Positions 6,361 through 13,757 are shown, counted from the first letter of the stretch. The stretch: DNA of 22,867 bases from an uncultured Nocardiaceae bacterium (GCA_936936565.1 CAKZIX010000114.1:1-22867), one strand, 5' to 3'. The notes: generated by a model from the sequence alone, not told the origin. Numbers and translations: made by a program.

Positions 6361-7361
6361 AGGCCCGCCACCTCGAAGCACTCGCGCACCATCTGCGCGG
6401 TCGCGTCCGGATCGGTCATCAGCAGGGGCACGCTGCGCACGTCGACGCCGGGCACCTCGGCGGTGTCGGTGCTGTGCACCAGCCAGCCGTCGAGGATCCC
6501 GGACTCGCTGCGGGCGCCGTAGTAGCGCCCGACAGCCTGTGCGGAGGTCTCCACGCCGAGCACCGACAGGCACTCGTCGGCCATGCCGCGCAACGGCTTT
6601 CCGTCGATCACCGGCGATACGCCGATCACCTTGGCCCCGGTGGTGCGCAGGGCGCCGCGCACGCCCGGCACGGCCAGGATCGCGCCGACGCTGACCACCG
6701 GGTTGCTGGGGGCCAGTAGCACGATGTCGGCGTTCTCGATCGCGTCGAGCACGCCGGGTGCCGGTTTCGCTTGTTCGGCACCGACATTGACGAAGCTGTG
6801 GGTTTCGATCCGGGCCCGGTGGCGCACCCACCATTCTTGGAAGTGAATGGCTTTACGTGCGGTCGGGTCGTCGGGGTCGGTGACGACGACATGCGTTTCG
6901 CTGCGATCGTCGGTGACCGGCAACAGGGTGACGCCGGGCTGCCAGCGCTTGCACAGGGCGGCGGTGACGTCCGACAGCGCGTACCCGGTGCGCAGCATCT
7001 GCGTTCGGATCAGGTGCGTGGCCAGGTCGCGGTCGCCGAGGCCGAACCAGTCCGGCACGGCCTGATAGGCGGCCAATTCCTCTTTGGCATGCCAGGTTTC
7101 GTTCTTGTGGCCCCAGCCGCGTTCGGGATCGATGCCGCCGCCCAGGGTGTACATGCAGGTGTCCAGATCGGGACAGATCCGCAGCCCGTGCAGCCAAACG
7201 TCGTCGCCGACGTTCACGATTGCGGTAACTTGCGCAGATGGCTCGCTCCGCAGGCTGTGCTCACGTCCGCTATCGCCGAGCAACGCACGCACGCCGAGGA
7301 GGAACCGGGCGCCGCCCACGCCGCCGACGAGTACGGCGACACGGATTCCGGTGGTGTTCAC
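6357..7361 (-). CDS. fbiA: F420 biosynthesis phosphoenolpyruvyl/2-phospholactate transferase FbiA
   Basis: FbiA (CofD family) joins the activated three-carbon unit (enolpyruvyl-PP-guanosine in mycobacteria) to the deazaflavin Fo, giving dehydro-F420-0. The nucleotide-binding motif VLVGGVGGARF is at residues 11-20; NVGDD and DLDTCMYTLGG follow as in the family. An upstream ATG at 7463 would add 34 unrelated residues. The GTG at 7361 gives 334 residues (M. tuberculosis FbiA 331) and is placed 7 nt after a TAGGCT hexamer, so the mRNA is probably leaderless. It overlaps fbiB by 4 nt and is divergent from whiB2. Confidence 0.95.
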   Translation of the reverse strand: MNTTGIRVAVLVGGVGGARFLLGVRALLGDSGREHSLRSEPSAQVTAIVNVGDDVWLHGLRICPDLDTCMYTLGGGIDPERGWGHKNETWHAKEELAAYQAVPDWFGLGDRDLATHLIRTQMLRTGYALSDVTAALCKRWQPGVTLLPVTDDRSETHVVVTDPDDPTARKAIHFQEWWVRHRARIETHSFVNVGAEQAKPAPGVLDAIENADIVLLAPSNPVVSVGAILAVPGVRGALRTTGAKVIGVSPVIDGKPLRGMADECLSVLGVETSAQAVGRYYGARSESGILDGWLVHSTDTAEVPGVDVRSVPLLMTDPDATAQMVRECFEVAGL

Positions 7362-7368
7362 GCATTGC

Positions 7369-7374
7369 AGCCTA
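7369..7374 (-). promoter_or_regulatory. leaderless -10 of fbiA
   Basis: Minus strand TAGGCT, exactly 7 nt before the GTG at 7361. A -10 at this distance places transcription start at the first base of the start codon. Confidence 0.65.
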
Positions 7375-7465
7375 TTCGTGCGCGGTTCGTCCGACGCGCC
7401 GGACCCGTGTGTCGCCGACACACCGATCGGAAACGCGAAATGGTATCGGAATGTTGCCAGCAAAC

Positions 7466-7495
7466 TTGACCACCGCAGCTATCGGCGTGTCTAAT
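7466..7495 (+). promoter_or_regulatory. candidate sigma-A promoter of whiB2
   Basis: TTGACC (7466-7471) and TCTAAT (7490-7495) match the -35 and -10 consensus at five of six bases each, 18 nt apart. Transcription would begin near 7502, leaving a whiB2 leader of about 120 nt. A second TTGACA at 7573-7578 has no well-placed -10. Confidence 0.5.
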
Positions 7496-7525
7496 CACAT
7501 GTATGTCATTCACCGCGGTTGGGGC

Positions 7526-7571
7526 CAGATGGCTTGCAGCGCGGGCGGATTCGAACACCCGTTCCCATCTG
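7526..7571 (+). promoter_or_regulatory. stem-loop in the whiB2 5' leader
   Basis: CAGATGG (7526-7532) pairs perfectly with CCATCTG (7565-7571). Inside it GCGGG (7541-7545) pairs with CCCGT (7558-7562) using one G-U pair, and the apical loop contains TTCGAA. It lies between the predicted promoter and the ribosome-binding site. The remainder of the 260-nt gap 7362-7621 shows no gene. Confidence 0.5.
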
Positions 7572-7621
7572 ATTGACATTCCTTTGTTCATTCTGCGCTA
7601 TCACAAGTAAGGAGGCGGAGC

Positions 7622-8014
7622 ATGGCCGGCGCGCTGGGAGGGTTCAACACCTCTTCGAGCAGATTGGGCAGTGTTGTCCCGCAGACCGACACGGCAGGCG
7701 CAGCGTACGGCGCCTACGACGAGGAACCCCGGCCACGACTTTCCTTGGTCGTCGACAGCGATGTCGCGGGCGTCGAGCAATTGCTCGATGCGGCCGACGA
7801 ACAGTGGCAGGAGCGCGCACTGTGCGCGCAAACCGATCCCGAGGCGTTCTTCCCCGAGAAGGGCGGCTCCACCCGCGAGGCAAAGCGCATCTGCATGGGC
7901 TGCGAGGTCCGGGACGAATGCCTCGACTACGCACTGGCGCACGACGAACGCTTCGGCATCTGGGGCGGTCTGTCCGAGCGTGAGCGCCGGCGCCTCAAGC
8001 GCGGCATCGTCTAG
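7622..8014 (+). CDS. whiB2: WhiB-family iron-sulfur regulator, WhiB2 type
   Basis: A [4Fe-4S] transcription factor; its orthologues WhiB2/WhmD control septation and cell division in mycobacteria and WhiB in streptomycetes controls sporulation septation. The four cluster cysteines are Cys68, Cys91, Cys94 and Cys100 (C-x22-C-x2-C-x5-C), followed by the GIWGG turn at 112-116 and a basic DNA-binding tail ERRRLKRG. The first ~55 residues are poorly conserved low-complexity sequence. The ATG at 7622 follows a strong AAGGAGG (7609-7615) with 6 nt spacing. The stop codon TAG lies on a CTAG palindrome shared with the stop of the converging gene. Assignment to the WhiB2 subgroup rests on synteny with Rv3260c. 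Confidence 0.94.
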   Translation: MAGALGGFNTSSSRLGSVVPQTDTAGAAYGAYDEEPRPRLSLVVDSDVAGVEQLLDAADEQWQERALCAQTDPEAFFPEKGGSTREAKRICMGCEVRDECLDYALAHDERFGIWGGLSERERRRLKRGIV

Positions 8015-8493
8015 CCAGGCGGCCGGCCCGGGTCGATGACTTCCGGGTCCACGCGCAAATAGGTCGCGACCTGCTGCACCAGCACGTCGTGGAGTAGGTC
8101 GGCCAGATCGTCCGGGTGTTTGGCGCGCATTTCCAGCGGCTTGCGGAACACCACCACGCGCGCGCGCGTTGCCGCGCCGTGTTTGTCCACCCCGGCCGGG
8201 ATCAGCCGCGACAGCGGCACCGGCCCATCGGCCACGACCTCGTCGGGCCAGGTCACCGAATCTGGATCCAGCGGACGGATTCTCGGCACGTCGTCGACGG
8301 CTATGTCCAGCTTGGTCAGCCGCTCGTGCCAGCGCGCGTCGATCGGCTCGAACGCGTCGAGTACCAAGGTGTCGAACTGCTCCGCGCGCGTGCGCCACGC
8401 GGGCAACGCGTGTGACAGCAGCGGACCGCGCAGGCCGCGCCCGCGCCGGTTGATCGACCGTGTCGTCACGCGCCGCTTGCTCCGTCTTGCCAC
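8011..8493 (-). CDS. metallopeptidase-family (zincin-like) protein with degenerate active site
   Basis: Resembles the Rv3259 family, annotated as metallopeptidase-like. The core runs from RGRGLRGPLL (residues 17-26) through RLIPAGVDKHGAATRARVVVFRKP to the helix where a zinc motif would sit. There, LLHDVLVQQVATYL has His135 and Asp136, but Val139 stands where HExxH needs its second His, so zinc chemistry is unlikely. The GTG at 8493 is chosen because TACCGT lies 6 nt upstream, giving a leaderless start and 160 residues; GTG 8469 (152 residues) with a GGAG upstream is the alternative. A much longer upstream reading frame is only antisense to the neighbouring gene. Converges with whiB2 with a 4-nt overlap. 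Function unknown. Confidence 0.82.
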   Translation of the reverse strand: MARRSKRRVTTRSINRRGRGLRGPLLSHALPAWRTRAEQFDTLVLDAFEPIDARWHERLTKLDIAVDDVPRIRPLDPDSVTWPDEVVADGPVPLSRLIPAGVDKHGAATRARVVVFRKPLEMRAKHPDDLADLLHDVLVQQVATYLRVDPEVIDPGRPPG

Positions 8494-8499
8494 CGCTGC

Positions 8500-8505
8500 A
8501 CGGTA
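8500..8505 (-). promoter_or_regulatory. leaderless -10 of the metallopeptidase-like gene
   Basis: Minus strand TACCGT, 6 nt before the GTG at 8493. Confidence 0.5.
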
Positions 8506-8567
8506 CCGCGCGCGGATCACCCGCCCGACACGCCCGGAACGAGCCCGGGCCCGATCGCATCCTGAGC

Positions 8568-8573
8568 TACGCT
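8568..8573 (+). promoter_or_regulatory. leaderless -10 of the DUF3499 gene
   Basis: TACGCT, exactly 7 nt before the GTG at 8581; no Shine-Dalgarno sequence intervenes. Confidence 0.65.
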
Positions 8574-8580
8574 CACCAAC

Positions 8581-8961
8581 GTGAGAGCTGTGCGTCGATG
8601 CTGCAGGCCAGGGTGCAAGAACCCGGCGGTGGCGACGCTCACCTATGTGTACTCGGATTCGACGGCTGTGGTCGGTCCGCTCGCGACGGTGGACGAGCCG
8701 CATTCCTGGGATCTCTGCGATGCGCACGCCTCGCGGATCACCGCCCCGAAGGGCTGGGAATTGGTCCGTCACGCCGGCGGATTCGCCTCGCCCACGCCGG
8801 ACGAAGACGATCTGACCGCCCTCGCGGAGGCGGTACGCGAGGCCGGGCTGCGGCGGGCGCCGCAGCCGGTGGCCGGTGCCGATGCGCCCGCCCCGGCGCC
8901 GGCCCCCACGGTGCGCACGGGTCGCCGGGGACACCTCCGGGTGCTGCCGGATCCCAGCTGA
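8581..8961 (+). CDS. DUF3499 family protein, small zinc-ribbon-like
   Basis: A 126-residue protein conserved beside phosphomannomutase in Mycobacteriales (Rv3258c position). The N-terminus reads RAVRRCCRPGCKNPA and is followed by WDLCDAHASR: Cys8 and Cys12 with Cys46 and His49 form a plausible zinc-binding set. The C-terminal third is Pro/Ala-rich (DAPAPAPAPT) and probably disordered. The GTG at 8581 is the start, placed 7 nt after TACGCT. The molecular role is not known; it could be a nucleic-acid- or protein-binding accessory factor. Next on the same strand is pmm, 29 nt downstream with its own -10 element. Confidence 0.85.
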   Translation: MRAVRRCCRPGCKNPAVATLTYVYSDSTAVVGPLATVDEPHSWDLCDAHASRITAPKGWELVRHAGGFASPTPDEDDLTALAEAVREAGLRRAPQPVAGADAPAPAPAPTVRTGRRGHLRVLPDPS

Positions 8962-8977
8962 GCAATCGGGGCCAGGC

Positions 8978-8983
8978 TAAGGT
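8978..8983 (+). promoter_or_regulatory. leaderless -10 of phosphomannomutase gene
   Basis: TAAGGT, exactly 7 nt before the GTG at 8991. Confidence 0.65.
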
Positions 8984-8990
8984 ACGGGGC

Positions 8991-10376
8991 GTGCCACTTT
9001 CGTCGAGGACGCTGTCGCCCGAGCTGGTCAATTCCGTCATCAAGGCCTACGACGTTCGTGGCGTCGTGGGTGAACAGATCACCGCGGAGTTCGTCGGCGC
9101 CGTCGGCGCCGCGTTCGCCCGGCTGGTGCGTGCCGAAGGCGAGTCCCGCGTCGTCATCGGGCACGACATGCGTGCATCGTCGCCCGAGCTGGCCCGCGCG
9201 TTCGCCGACGGGGTCACCGCGCAGGGGCTCGACGTCGTGCACATCGGCCTGGCCTCCACCGACCAGCTGTACTTCGCCTCCGGTCACCTGAACTGTGCGG
9301 GCGCGATGTTCACCGCCAGCCACAACCCGGCCCGCTACAACGGCATCAAGCTGTGCCGCGCCGGCGCCAAGCCGGTCGGGCAGGACACCGGGCTGGCCGC
9401 CGTCGCGGGCGAGGTCGTCGCCGGGGTGCCCGGTTACGACGGCGCGCCCGGCACCGTCTCCGAACAAGACGTACTCGGCGGCTACGCCGAATTCCTGCAC
9501 GGACTGGTCGATCTCGCACAGATCCGCCCGCTGCGGGTCGCGGTCGACGCCGGCAACGGCATGGGCGGCTACACCGTGCCTGCGGTGCTCGGCACCGTCC
9601 CGGGACTGACGGTGCTGCCGCTGTACTTCGAGCTCGACGGCACGTTCCCCAACCACGAGGCCAATCCGCTGGACCCGGCCAACCTGGTGGATCTGCAGAA
9701 GTTCGTGGTCGAGCAGAGCGCCGACATCGGCCTCGCGTTCGACGGCGACGCCGACCGCTGCTTCGTGGTGGACGAGCGCGGCGCGCCGGTCTCGCCGTCG
9801 GCGATCACCGGGCTGGTGGCCAAGCGGGAGCTGGCCAAGGAACCGGGCGCGACGATCATCCACAACCTGATCACCTCGCGCGCGGTGCCCGAACTGGTGA
9901 CCGAGCTGGGCGGCAGCGCGCTGCGCACCCGCGTCGGCCACTCGTTCATCAAGCAAGAAATGGCGCGATCTGCTGCGATTTTTGGAGGCGAGCACTCCGC
10001 GCACTACTACTTCCGCGAATTCTGGGGCGCCGACTCCGGCATGCTCGCTGCGCTGCACGTGCTGGCCGCCCTCGGCGAGCGCGACGGCACGTTGTCCGAG
10101 CTGACCGCGGGCTTCGAGCGCTACGCGATGTCGGGTGAGATCAACTCGACGGTCGACGACGCGGCGGCACGATCGGCGGCCGCGGTGGCGGCGTTTGCCG
10201 ACCGCTCGGTGTCGGTGGACCGGCTCGACGGCGTCACCGTGGACCTGCCCGACGGCGCCTGGTTCAACCTGCGGGCATCCAATACCGAACCACTGTTGCG
10301 ATTGAACGTCGAAGCGCGATCAGCAAGTGAGGTCGACGCACTCGTGGCGGAGATTCTCACCATCGTGCGCGCGTGA
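8991..10376 (+). CDS. pmmA: phosphomannomutase/phosphoglucomutase
   Basis: Converts mannose-6-phosphate to mannose-1-phosphate (and possibly the glucose pair) in the cytoplasm, feeding GDP-mannose synthesis. It is an alpha-D-phosphohexomutase: the catalytic phosphoserine is in TASHNP (Ser110), the magnesium loop is DGDADR, the sugar loop is GGEHSAHYY, and the phosphate-binding loop near the C-terminus is RASNTEP. The length of 461 residues matches Rv3257c (465). The open frame extends upstream through the DUF3499 gene, but the GTG at 8991 begins VPLSSRTLSPELVNSVIKAY as expected and has a -10 hexamer 7 nt before it. Followed by tobH and manA, 47 and 2 nt apart, as one pathway operon. Confidence 0.94.
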   Translation: MPLSSRTLSPELVNSVIKAYDVRGVVGEQITAEFVGAVGAAFARLVRAEGESRVVIGHDMRASSPELARAFADGVTAQGLDVVHIGLASTDQLYFASGHLNCAGAMFTASHNPARYNGIKLCRAGAKPVGQDTGLAAVAGEVVAGVPGYDGAPGTVSEQDVLGGYAEFLHGLVDLAQIRPLRVAVDAGNGMGGYTVPAVLGTVPGLTVLPLYFELDGTFPNHEANPLDPANLVDLQKFVVEQSADIGLAFDGDADRCFVVDERGAPVSPSAITGLVAKRELAKEPGATIIHNLITSRAVPELVTELGGSALRTRVGHSFIKQEMARSAAIFGGEHSAHYYFREFWGADSGMLAALHVLAALGERDGTLSELTAGFERYAMSGEINSTVDDAAARSAAAVAAFADRSVSVDRLDGVTVDLPDGAWFNLRASNTEPLLRLNVEARSASEVDALVAEILTIVRA

Positions 10377-10423
10377 TGGGATAGTGGAACTGCGCACCAG
10401 ATGAGGAAGGGAGGGTGGATTTC

Positions 10424-11479
10424 ATGACCGCGCCCCCGCCCGTCCTCGACTTGGACGACGCAGCCTCGTTGCAGGCCGCCGATTCGCTCGGTGCACTGCG
10501 CTCCGCGGCCTTGGCCGGCGCGCAGGTACGGGCCACCGCCACTGCCGTCGACGAGGGCGCCCTGGCCCGGCTGCAGGATCTGCGGCCGCGCAGCATCGTC
10601 TTCGTCACCGGGTCCGGCCGGGCGGCACGCGCCGCGGCGCTGCTGATCGGTGCGGTCGGCGAGCAGGCCGGTCTGCCGCTGTTGCAGGTCACCGCGGCGC
10701 CACCGTGGGTGGGCCCGCTCGACGTGGTGGTGGTCGCCGGCGACGATTCCGGGGATCCGCGGCTGGCCGAATCGGTGGCGCGCGCCACCCGCCGCGGCGC
10801 CGAGGTGGTCGTCGCGGCACCGGAAGCGGGTCCGCTGCGGACGGTCGCCGCCGGGCGCACCGCGCTGCTGCCGCCGCGGGTGCGAGTTCTCGACCAGCAC
10901 ACCATGATTCGCTTTGTCGCCGTCGGAATCGCGGTACTCGCCGCGGTGGACGGCACCCGGTCGGCGGCGGTACTGCCGGAGCTGGCGCAGCTGGCCGACG
11001 CCCTCGACGGCGAGGCGCTGCGCGACCATCCGCGCAACGAGGTGTTCCACAATCCGGCCAAGGCGCTGGCCGCCCGCATGCAGGGCCGGCGCGTGGTGTT
11101 CGCCGGCGACGGCGCCGCGTGCGCCGAGCTGGCCCGGCACGCCGTCGAGTTGTTGCTGCGCACCACCGGAACCGTGGCTGCGGCCGCCGACTTGGGCGAT
11201 GCGGTCGCCGCGGTGCCGCGGCTGCGCGCCACCGCCGCGCCCGCCGACTACGACCCGTTCTTCCACGACGAACAGCTCGACGGTCCCGCGCCCGCCTCGC
11301 CGGTGCGGGTGCTGGTGCTCAGCACCGAGCCCGACGAGCGCAAGATCGCCATCTTCGACGACGCCGACCTGATCGCCGTCGACGGTGAGCGGGGCCGGAC
11401 CCTGGCGGACCTGTCGGTGCTGACCGTGCGCCTGGAGATGGCCGCCGCGTATTTGCAACTGCTTGGGGGTATGAGCTAA
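10424..11479 (+). CDS. TobH-like SIS-domain protein (phosphosugar isomerase-like)
   Basis: A 351-residue protein at the Rv3256c position, between phosphomannomutase and mannose-6-phosphate isomerase. An N-terminal SIS-like fold is suggested by VFVTGSGRAARAAALL followed by alternating strands and helices (DVVVVAGDDSGDPRLAE, GAEVVVAAPEAG). The C-terminal half resembles the bacterial phosphoglucose/phosphomannose isomerase C-domain with ALAARMQGRRVVFAGDG. The ATG at 10424 follows GGGAGG by 8 nt; the GTG at 10415 overlaps that ribosome-binding site. Known relatives are named TobH, but the activity is not established; context suggests isomerising or sensing a mannose or glucose phosphate. manA begins 2 nt after its stop. 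Confidence 0.82.
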   Translation: MTAPPPVLDLDDAASLQAADSLGALRSAALAGAQVRATATAVDEGALARLQDLRPRSIVFVTGSGRAARAAALLIGAVGEQAGLPLLQVTAAPPWVGPLDVVVVAGDDSGDPRLAESVARATRRGAEVVVAAPEAGPLRTVAAGRTALLPPRVRVLDQHTMIRFVAVGIAVLAAVDGTRSAAVLPELAQLADALDGEALRDHPRNEVFHNPAKALAARMQGRRVVFAGDGAACAELARHAVELLLRTTGTVAAAADLGDAVAAVPRLRATAAPADYDPFFHDEQLDGPAPASPVRVLVLSTEPDERKIAIFDDADLIAVDGERGRTLADLSVLTVRLEMAAAYLQLLGGMS

Positions 11480-11481
11480 CC

Positions 11482-12693
11482 GTGCAGCGTTTGGAAGGTG
11501 CGGTGCGCACGTATGCCTGGGGGTCGCGCACCGCACTCGCAGAGTTTCGCGGTGCGCCCGTCCCGTCGAATCATCCCGAGGCAGAGCTGTGGCTGGGTGC
11601 GCACCCGAGCGAGCCGTCCCGACTGATCGGGGCCACGGGTGACGCGTCGTTGCTGGACGTGCTGCGCGCCGACCCGGACGGCCAGCTCGGCGCTGGGGTC
11701 GTCTCCGGGTTCGGGGCGCGGTTGCCGTTCCTGCTCAAGGTGCTCGCAGCGGCCGAACCGCTGTCGCTGCAAGCTCATCCGAGCCTGGCTCAGGCCAAGG
11801 AGGGCTACGCCCGCGAGAACGCGGCCGGCATCGCGCTGGACGCGCCGTCGCGCAACTACCGCGACGACAACCACAAGCCGGAACTGGTGGTCGCGCTCGG
11901 CCCGTTCGAGGCATTGGCCGGGTTCCGCGATCCGCGGCGCACGGTGGCGCTGTTCGAGGCCGTCGGGGTGCCTGGCCAGTACGTAGACATGCTTGCCCGC
12001 CAACCTGATTCGAGTGGCCTGCGGGCGCTGTTCACCACCTGGATCACGCTGCCGGCGGGTGCGCTGCGCGAGGTCGTGGACACGGTGGTGGCGGGCTGCG
12101 CGCGCTACCTGCACCGCGACCGCACCGAGTTCGCGCCCGAGGCGGCCACGATTGTCGAACTGGCACAACACTATCCGGGTGATCCCGGGGTGCTGGGTGC
12201 GCTGTTGCTGAATCGGGTTTCGCTGGCGCCGGGGGAGGGCCTGTACCTGAACGCGGGCAACCTGCATGCCTATCTGGGCGGGCTGGCCGTGGAGATCATG
12301 GCCAATTCCGACAACGTGTTGCGCGGCGGGCTCACCCCGAAGCATGTGGACGTGCCGGAGTTGTTGCGCGTCTTGGATTTCGAGCCGGTGGACCTGCCGG
12401 TGCTGCGGCCGCACCGCAGCGCCGACGGGCTGTGTGTGTACCGCACGCCCACCACCGAGTTCGCGCTGCTGTGTCTGGACCTGGACGCCGTGCCGCGGGC
12501 GCTCGACGTGTCCGGCCCGCACGTGGTGCTGTGCACCGCGGGCAGTGTGACGCTGCGGTGCGGAGCCGACGAGCTCCGGCTCGACCGGGGCGCGGCGGCG
12601 TGGGTGCCGGCCTCGGACCCGGAACTGACCGTTGCCGCCGAAAACGGCGCCGCGGCGCAGGTTTACATAGGTGCCGTCGGGAGTCTTGTATAG
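11482..12693 (+). CDS. manA: mannose-6-phosphate isomerase, class I
   Basis: Zinc enzyme interconverting fructose-6-P and mannose-6-P, the entry to mannose metabolism. The likely zinc ligands are visible: Gln97 and His99 in SLQAHPS, Glu134 in NHKPEL and a His near residue 262 in NAGNLHAYLGG. The active-site segment ANSDNVLRGGLTPKHVDV is typical of type I enzymes. The length is 403 residues (Rv3255c ~408). The GTG at 11482 starts 2 nt after the tobH stop and gives the expected VQRLEGAVRTYAWGS. With phosphomannomutase and the guanylyltransferase at 2378 it completes the path from fructose-6-P to GDP-mannose within this window. Confidence 0.94.
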   Translation: MQRLEGAVRTYAWGSRTALAEFRGAPVPSNHPEAELWLGAHPSEPSRLIGATGDASLLDVLRADPDGQLGAGVVSGFGARLPFLLKVLAAAEPLSLQAHPSLAQAKEGYARENAAGIALDAPSRNYRDDNHKPELVVALGPFEALAGFRDPRRTVALFEAVGVPGQYVDMLARQPDSSGLRALFTTWITLPAGALREVVDTVVAGCARYLHRDRTEFAPEAATIVELAQHYPGDPGVLGALLLNRVSLAPGEGLYLNAGNLHAYLGGLAVEIMANSDNVLRGGLTPKHVDVPELLRVLDFEPVDLPVLRPHRSADGLCVYRTPTTEFALLCLDLDAVPRALDVSGPHVVLCTAGSVTLRCGADELRLDRGAAAWVPASDPELTVAAENGAAAQVYIGAVGSLV

Positions 12694-12696
12694 CCT
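12691..12696 (+). promoter_or_regulatory. leaderless -10 of the DUF808 gene, overlapping the manA stop
   Basis: TAGCCT begins on the manA stop codon TAG and lies 6 nt before the ATG at 12703. Confidence 0.6.
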
Positions 12697-12702
12697 TCTC
12701 CC

Positions 12703-13650
12703 ATGGCCGGAGGAATTGTCGCTCTGCTCGACGATGTCGCCGCACTGGCGCGTCTGGCAGCGGCGAGCATCGACGACGTGGGTGCGGCTGCCGGGCGGGC
12801 GAGCGTGAAGGCGGCCGGTGTGGTGGTCGACGACACGGCCGTCACGCCGCGCTACGTCCACGGGCTGCGCCCCGAGCGGGAGCTGGCGATCATCGCGCGG
12901 ATCGCGAAGGGTTCGCTGCGCAACAAGATCTTGATCATCCTGCCCGCCGCGCTGCTGCTCAGTCAGTTCCTGCCGTGGCTGCTCACGCCGATCCTCATGC
13001 TCGGTGGCACCTACCTGTGCTTCGAGGGCGCGGAGAAGGTGTGGGAGAAGGTGTCCGGCCACCACGCCGAGGCCGAGGTGCCGTCGTCGTCGCAGGGGCC
13101 GGACCAGGAGAAAACGGTGGTCGCGGGCGCGGTCCGGACGGACTTCATTCTGTCCGCCGAGATCATGGTCATTGCGCTCAACGAGGTCGCCGACCAGCAG
13201 TTCTGGTCGCGCGCGCTCATCCTGCTCGTGGTCGCCGTCGCCATCACCGCGCTGGTGTACGGGGTGGTCGCCGTGATCGTGAAGATGGACGATGTCGGCC
13301 TTGCGCTCACCCAGCGCAGCTCCGCTGTCGCCAAGCGCGTCGGTGGCTTCCTGGTGCGCGCGATGCCGAAACTGCTGGCGCTGCTCGCCACGGTGGGAAT
13401 CGTCGCGATGCTGTGGGTCGGCGGGCACATTCTGCTGGTCGGGGTCGACGATCTCGGCTGGCACTGGCCCTACGGGCTGGTCCACGACTGGGAGCACGCG
13501 ATCACCGATGCCGTGTCCGGCTTCTTCGGCAGCCTGCTCGCCTGGCTGGTGAACACCGGTGTGTCCGCCGTGATCGGGCTGGTGGTGGGCGCGCTCGTCG
13601 TGGCGGTATTGCACCTGATCCCGCGGCGGTCGGCCGCGAAGGGGCACTGA
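12703..13650 (+). CDS. DUF808 family inner-membrane protein (YedI-like)
   Basis: A 315-residue integral membrane protein of the DUF808/YedI family. The N-terminus GGIVALLDDVAALAR and the segment VDDTAVTPRYVHGLRPERE are characteristic. Membrane segments are seen around KILIILPAALLLSQFLPWLL, ALILLVVAVAITALVYGVVAVIV, LLALLATVGIVAMLWVGGHI and GVSAVIGLVVGALVVAVLHLI. The linker after VWEKVSGHHAEAEVP is charged and likely cytoplasmic. No function is established for the family; no catalytic motif is seen. It probably has its own promoter because a -10 hexamer overlaps the manA stop. alkB1 follows after a 107-nt regulatory gap. Confidence 0.87.
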   Translation: MAGGIVALLDDVAALARLAAASIDDVGAAAGRASVKAAGVVVDDTAVTPRYVHGLRPERELAIIARIAKGSLRNKILIILPAALLLSQFLPWLLTPILMLGGTYLCFEGAEKVWEKVSGHHAEAEVPSSSQGPDQEKTVVAGAVRTDFILSAEIMVIALNEVADQQFWSRALILLVVAVAITALVYGVVAVIVKMDDVGLALTQRSSAVAKRVGGFLVRAMPKLLALLATVGIVAMLWVGGHILLVGVDDLGWHWPYGLVHDWEHAITDAVSGFFGSLLAWLVNTGVSAVIGLVVGALVVAVLHLIPRRSAAKGH

Positions 13651-13680
13651 ATCTCGCTTTACAAAATGCCGTTCTCTGTC

Positions 13681-13709
13681 TAGACGCGAGACATTGCGAG
13701 TTGTATCGT
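13681..13709 (+). promoter_or_regulatory. candidate promoter of the alkB1-rubA1-rubA2 operon
   Basis: TAGACG (13681-13686) and TATCGT (13704-13709) are spaced 17 nt, four of six match to TTGACA and a TANNNT -10. The start would lie near 13716, giving a leader of about 42 nt with AGGAG (13747-13751) 6 nt before the alkB1 ATG. Confidence 0.45.
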
Positions 13710-13721
13710 CAAATCGAGAGT

Positions 13722-13738
13722 GCAGTGCATCACACTGC
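13722..13738. promoter_or_regulatory. inverted repeat downstream of alkB1 promoter, candidate TetR operator
   Basis: GCAGTG-N5-CACTGC, a perfect 6-bp inverted repeat centred about 14 nt after the predicted transcription start and before the ribosome-binding site. That is a suitable place for the TetR regulator encoded at the end of the same cluster to block transcription. The link to that regulator is inferred. Confidence 0.4.
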
Positions 13739-13757
13739 TATTCGAGAGGAGACAACG

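Noticed and set aside
5020..6834. A 604-residue reading of fbiB with a long upstream extension
   Set aside because: The extension is an out-of-frame reading of fbiA. The GTG at 6360 overlapping the fbiA stop gives the normal FbiB length and N-terminus.
7573..7578. TTGACA near whiB2 as the main -35
   Set aside because: The nearest -10-like words (CTATCA or TATCAC near 7599) are 19-20 nt away and weak; the upstream pair at 7466-7495 is better.
8460..10376. A 638-residue phosphomannomutase with N-terminal extension
   Set aside because: The extension lies across the DUF3499 gene in another frame. The family N-terminus begins at 8991, 7 nt after a -10 hexamer.
11476..13647. A 723-codon open frame on the minus strand across manA and the DUF808 gene
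   Set aside because: It mirrors well-supported plus-strand genes, has Arg/Gln/His-rich low-complexity composition typical of antisense frames in high-GC DNA, and shows no recognisable domain.
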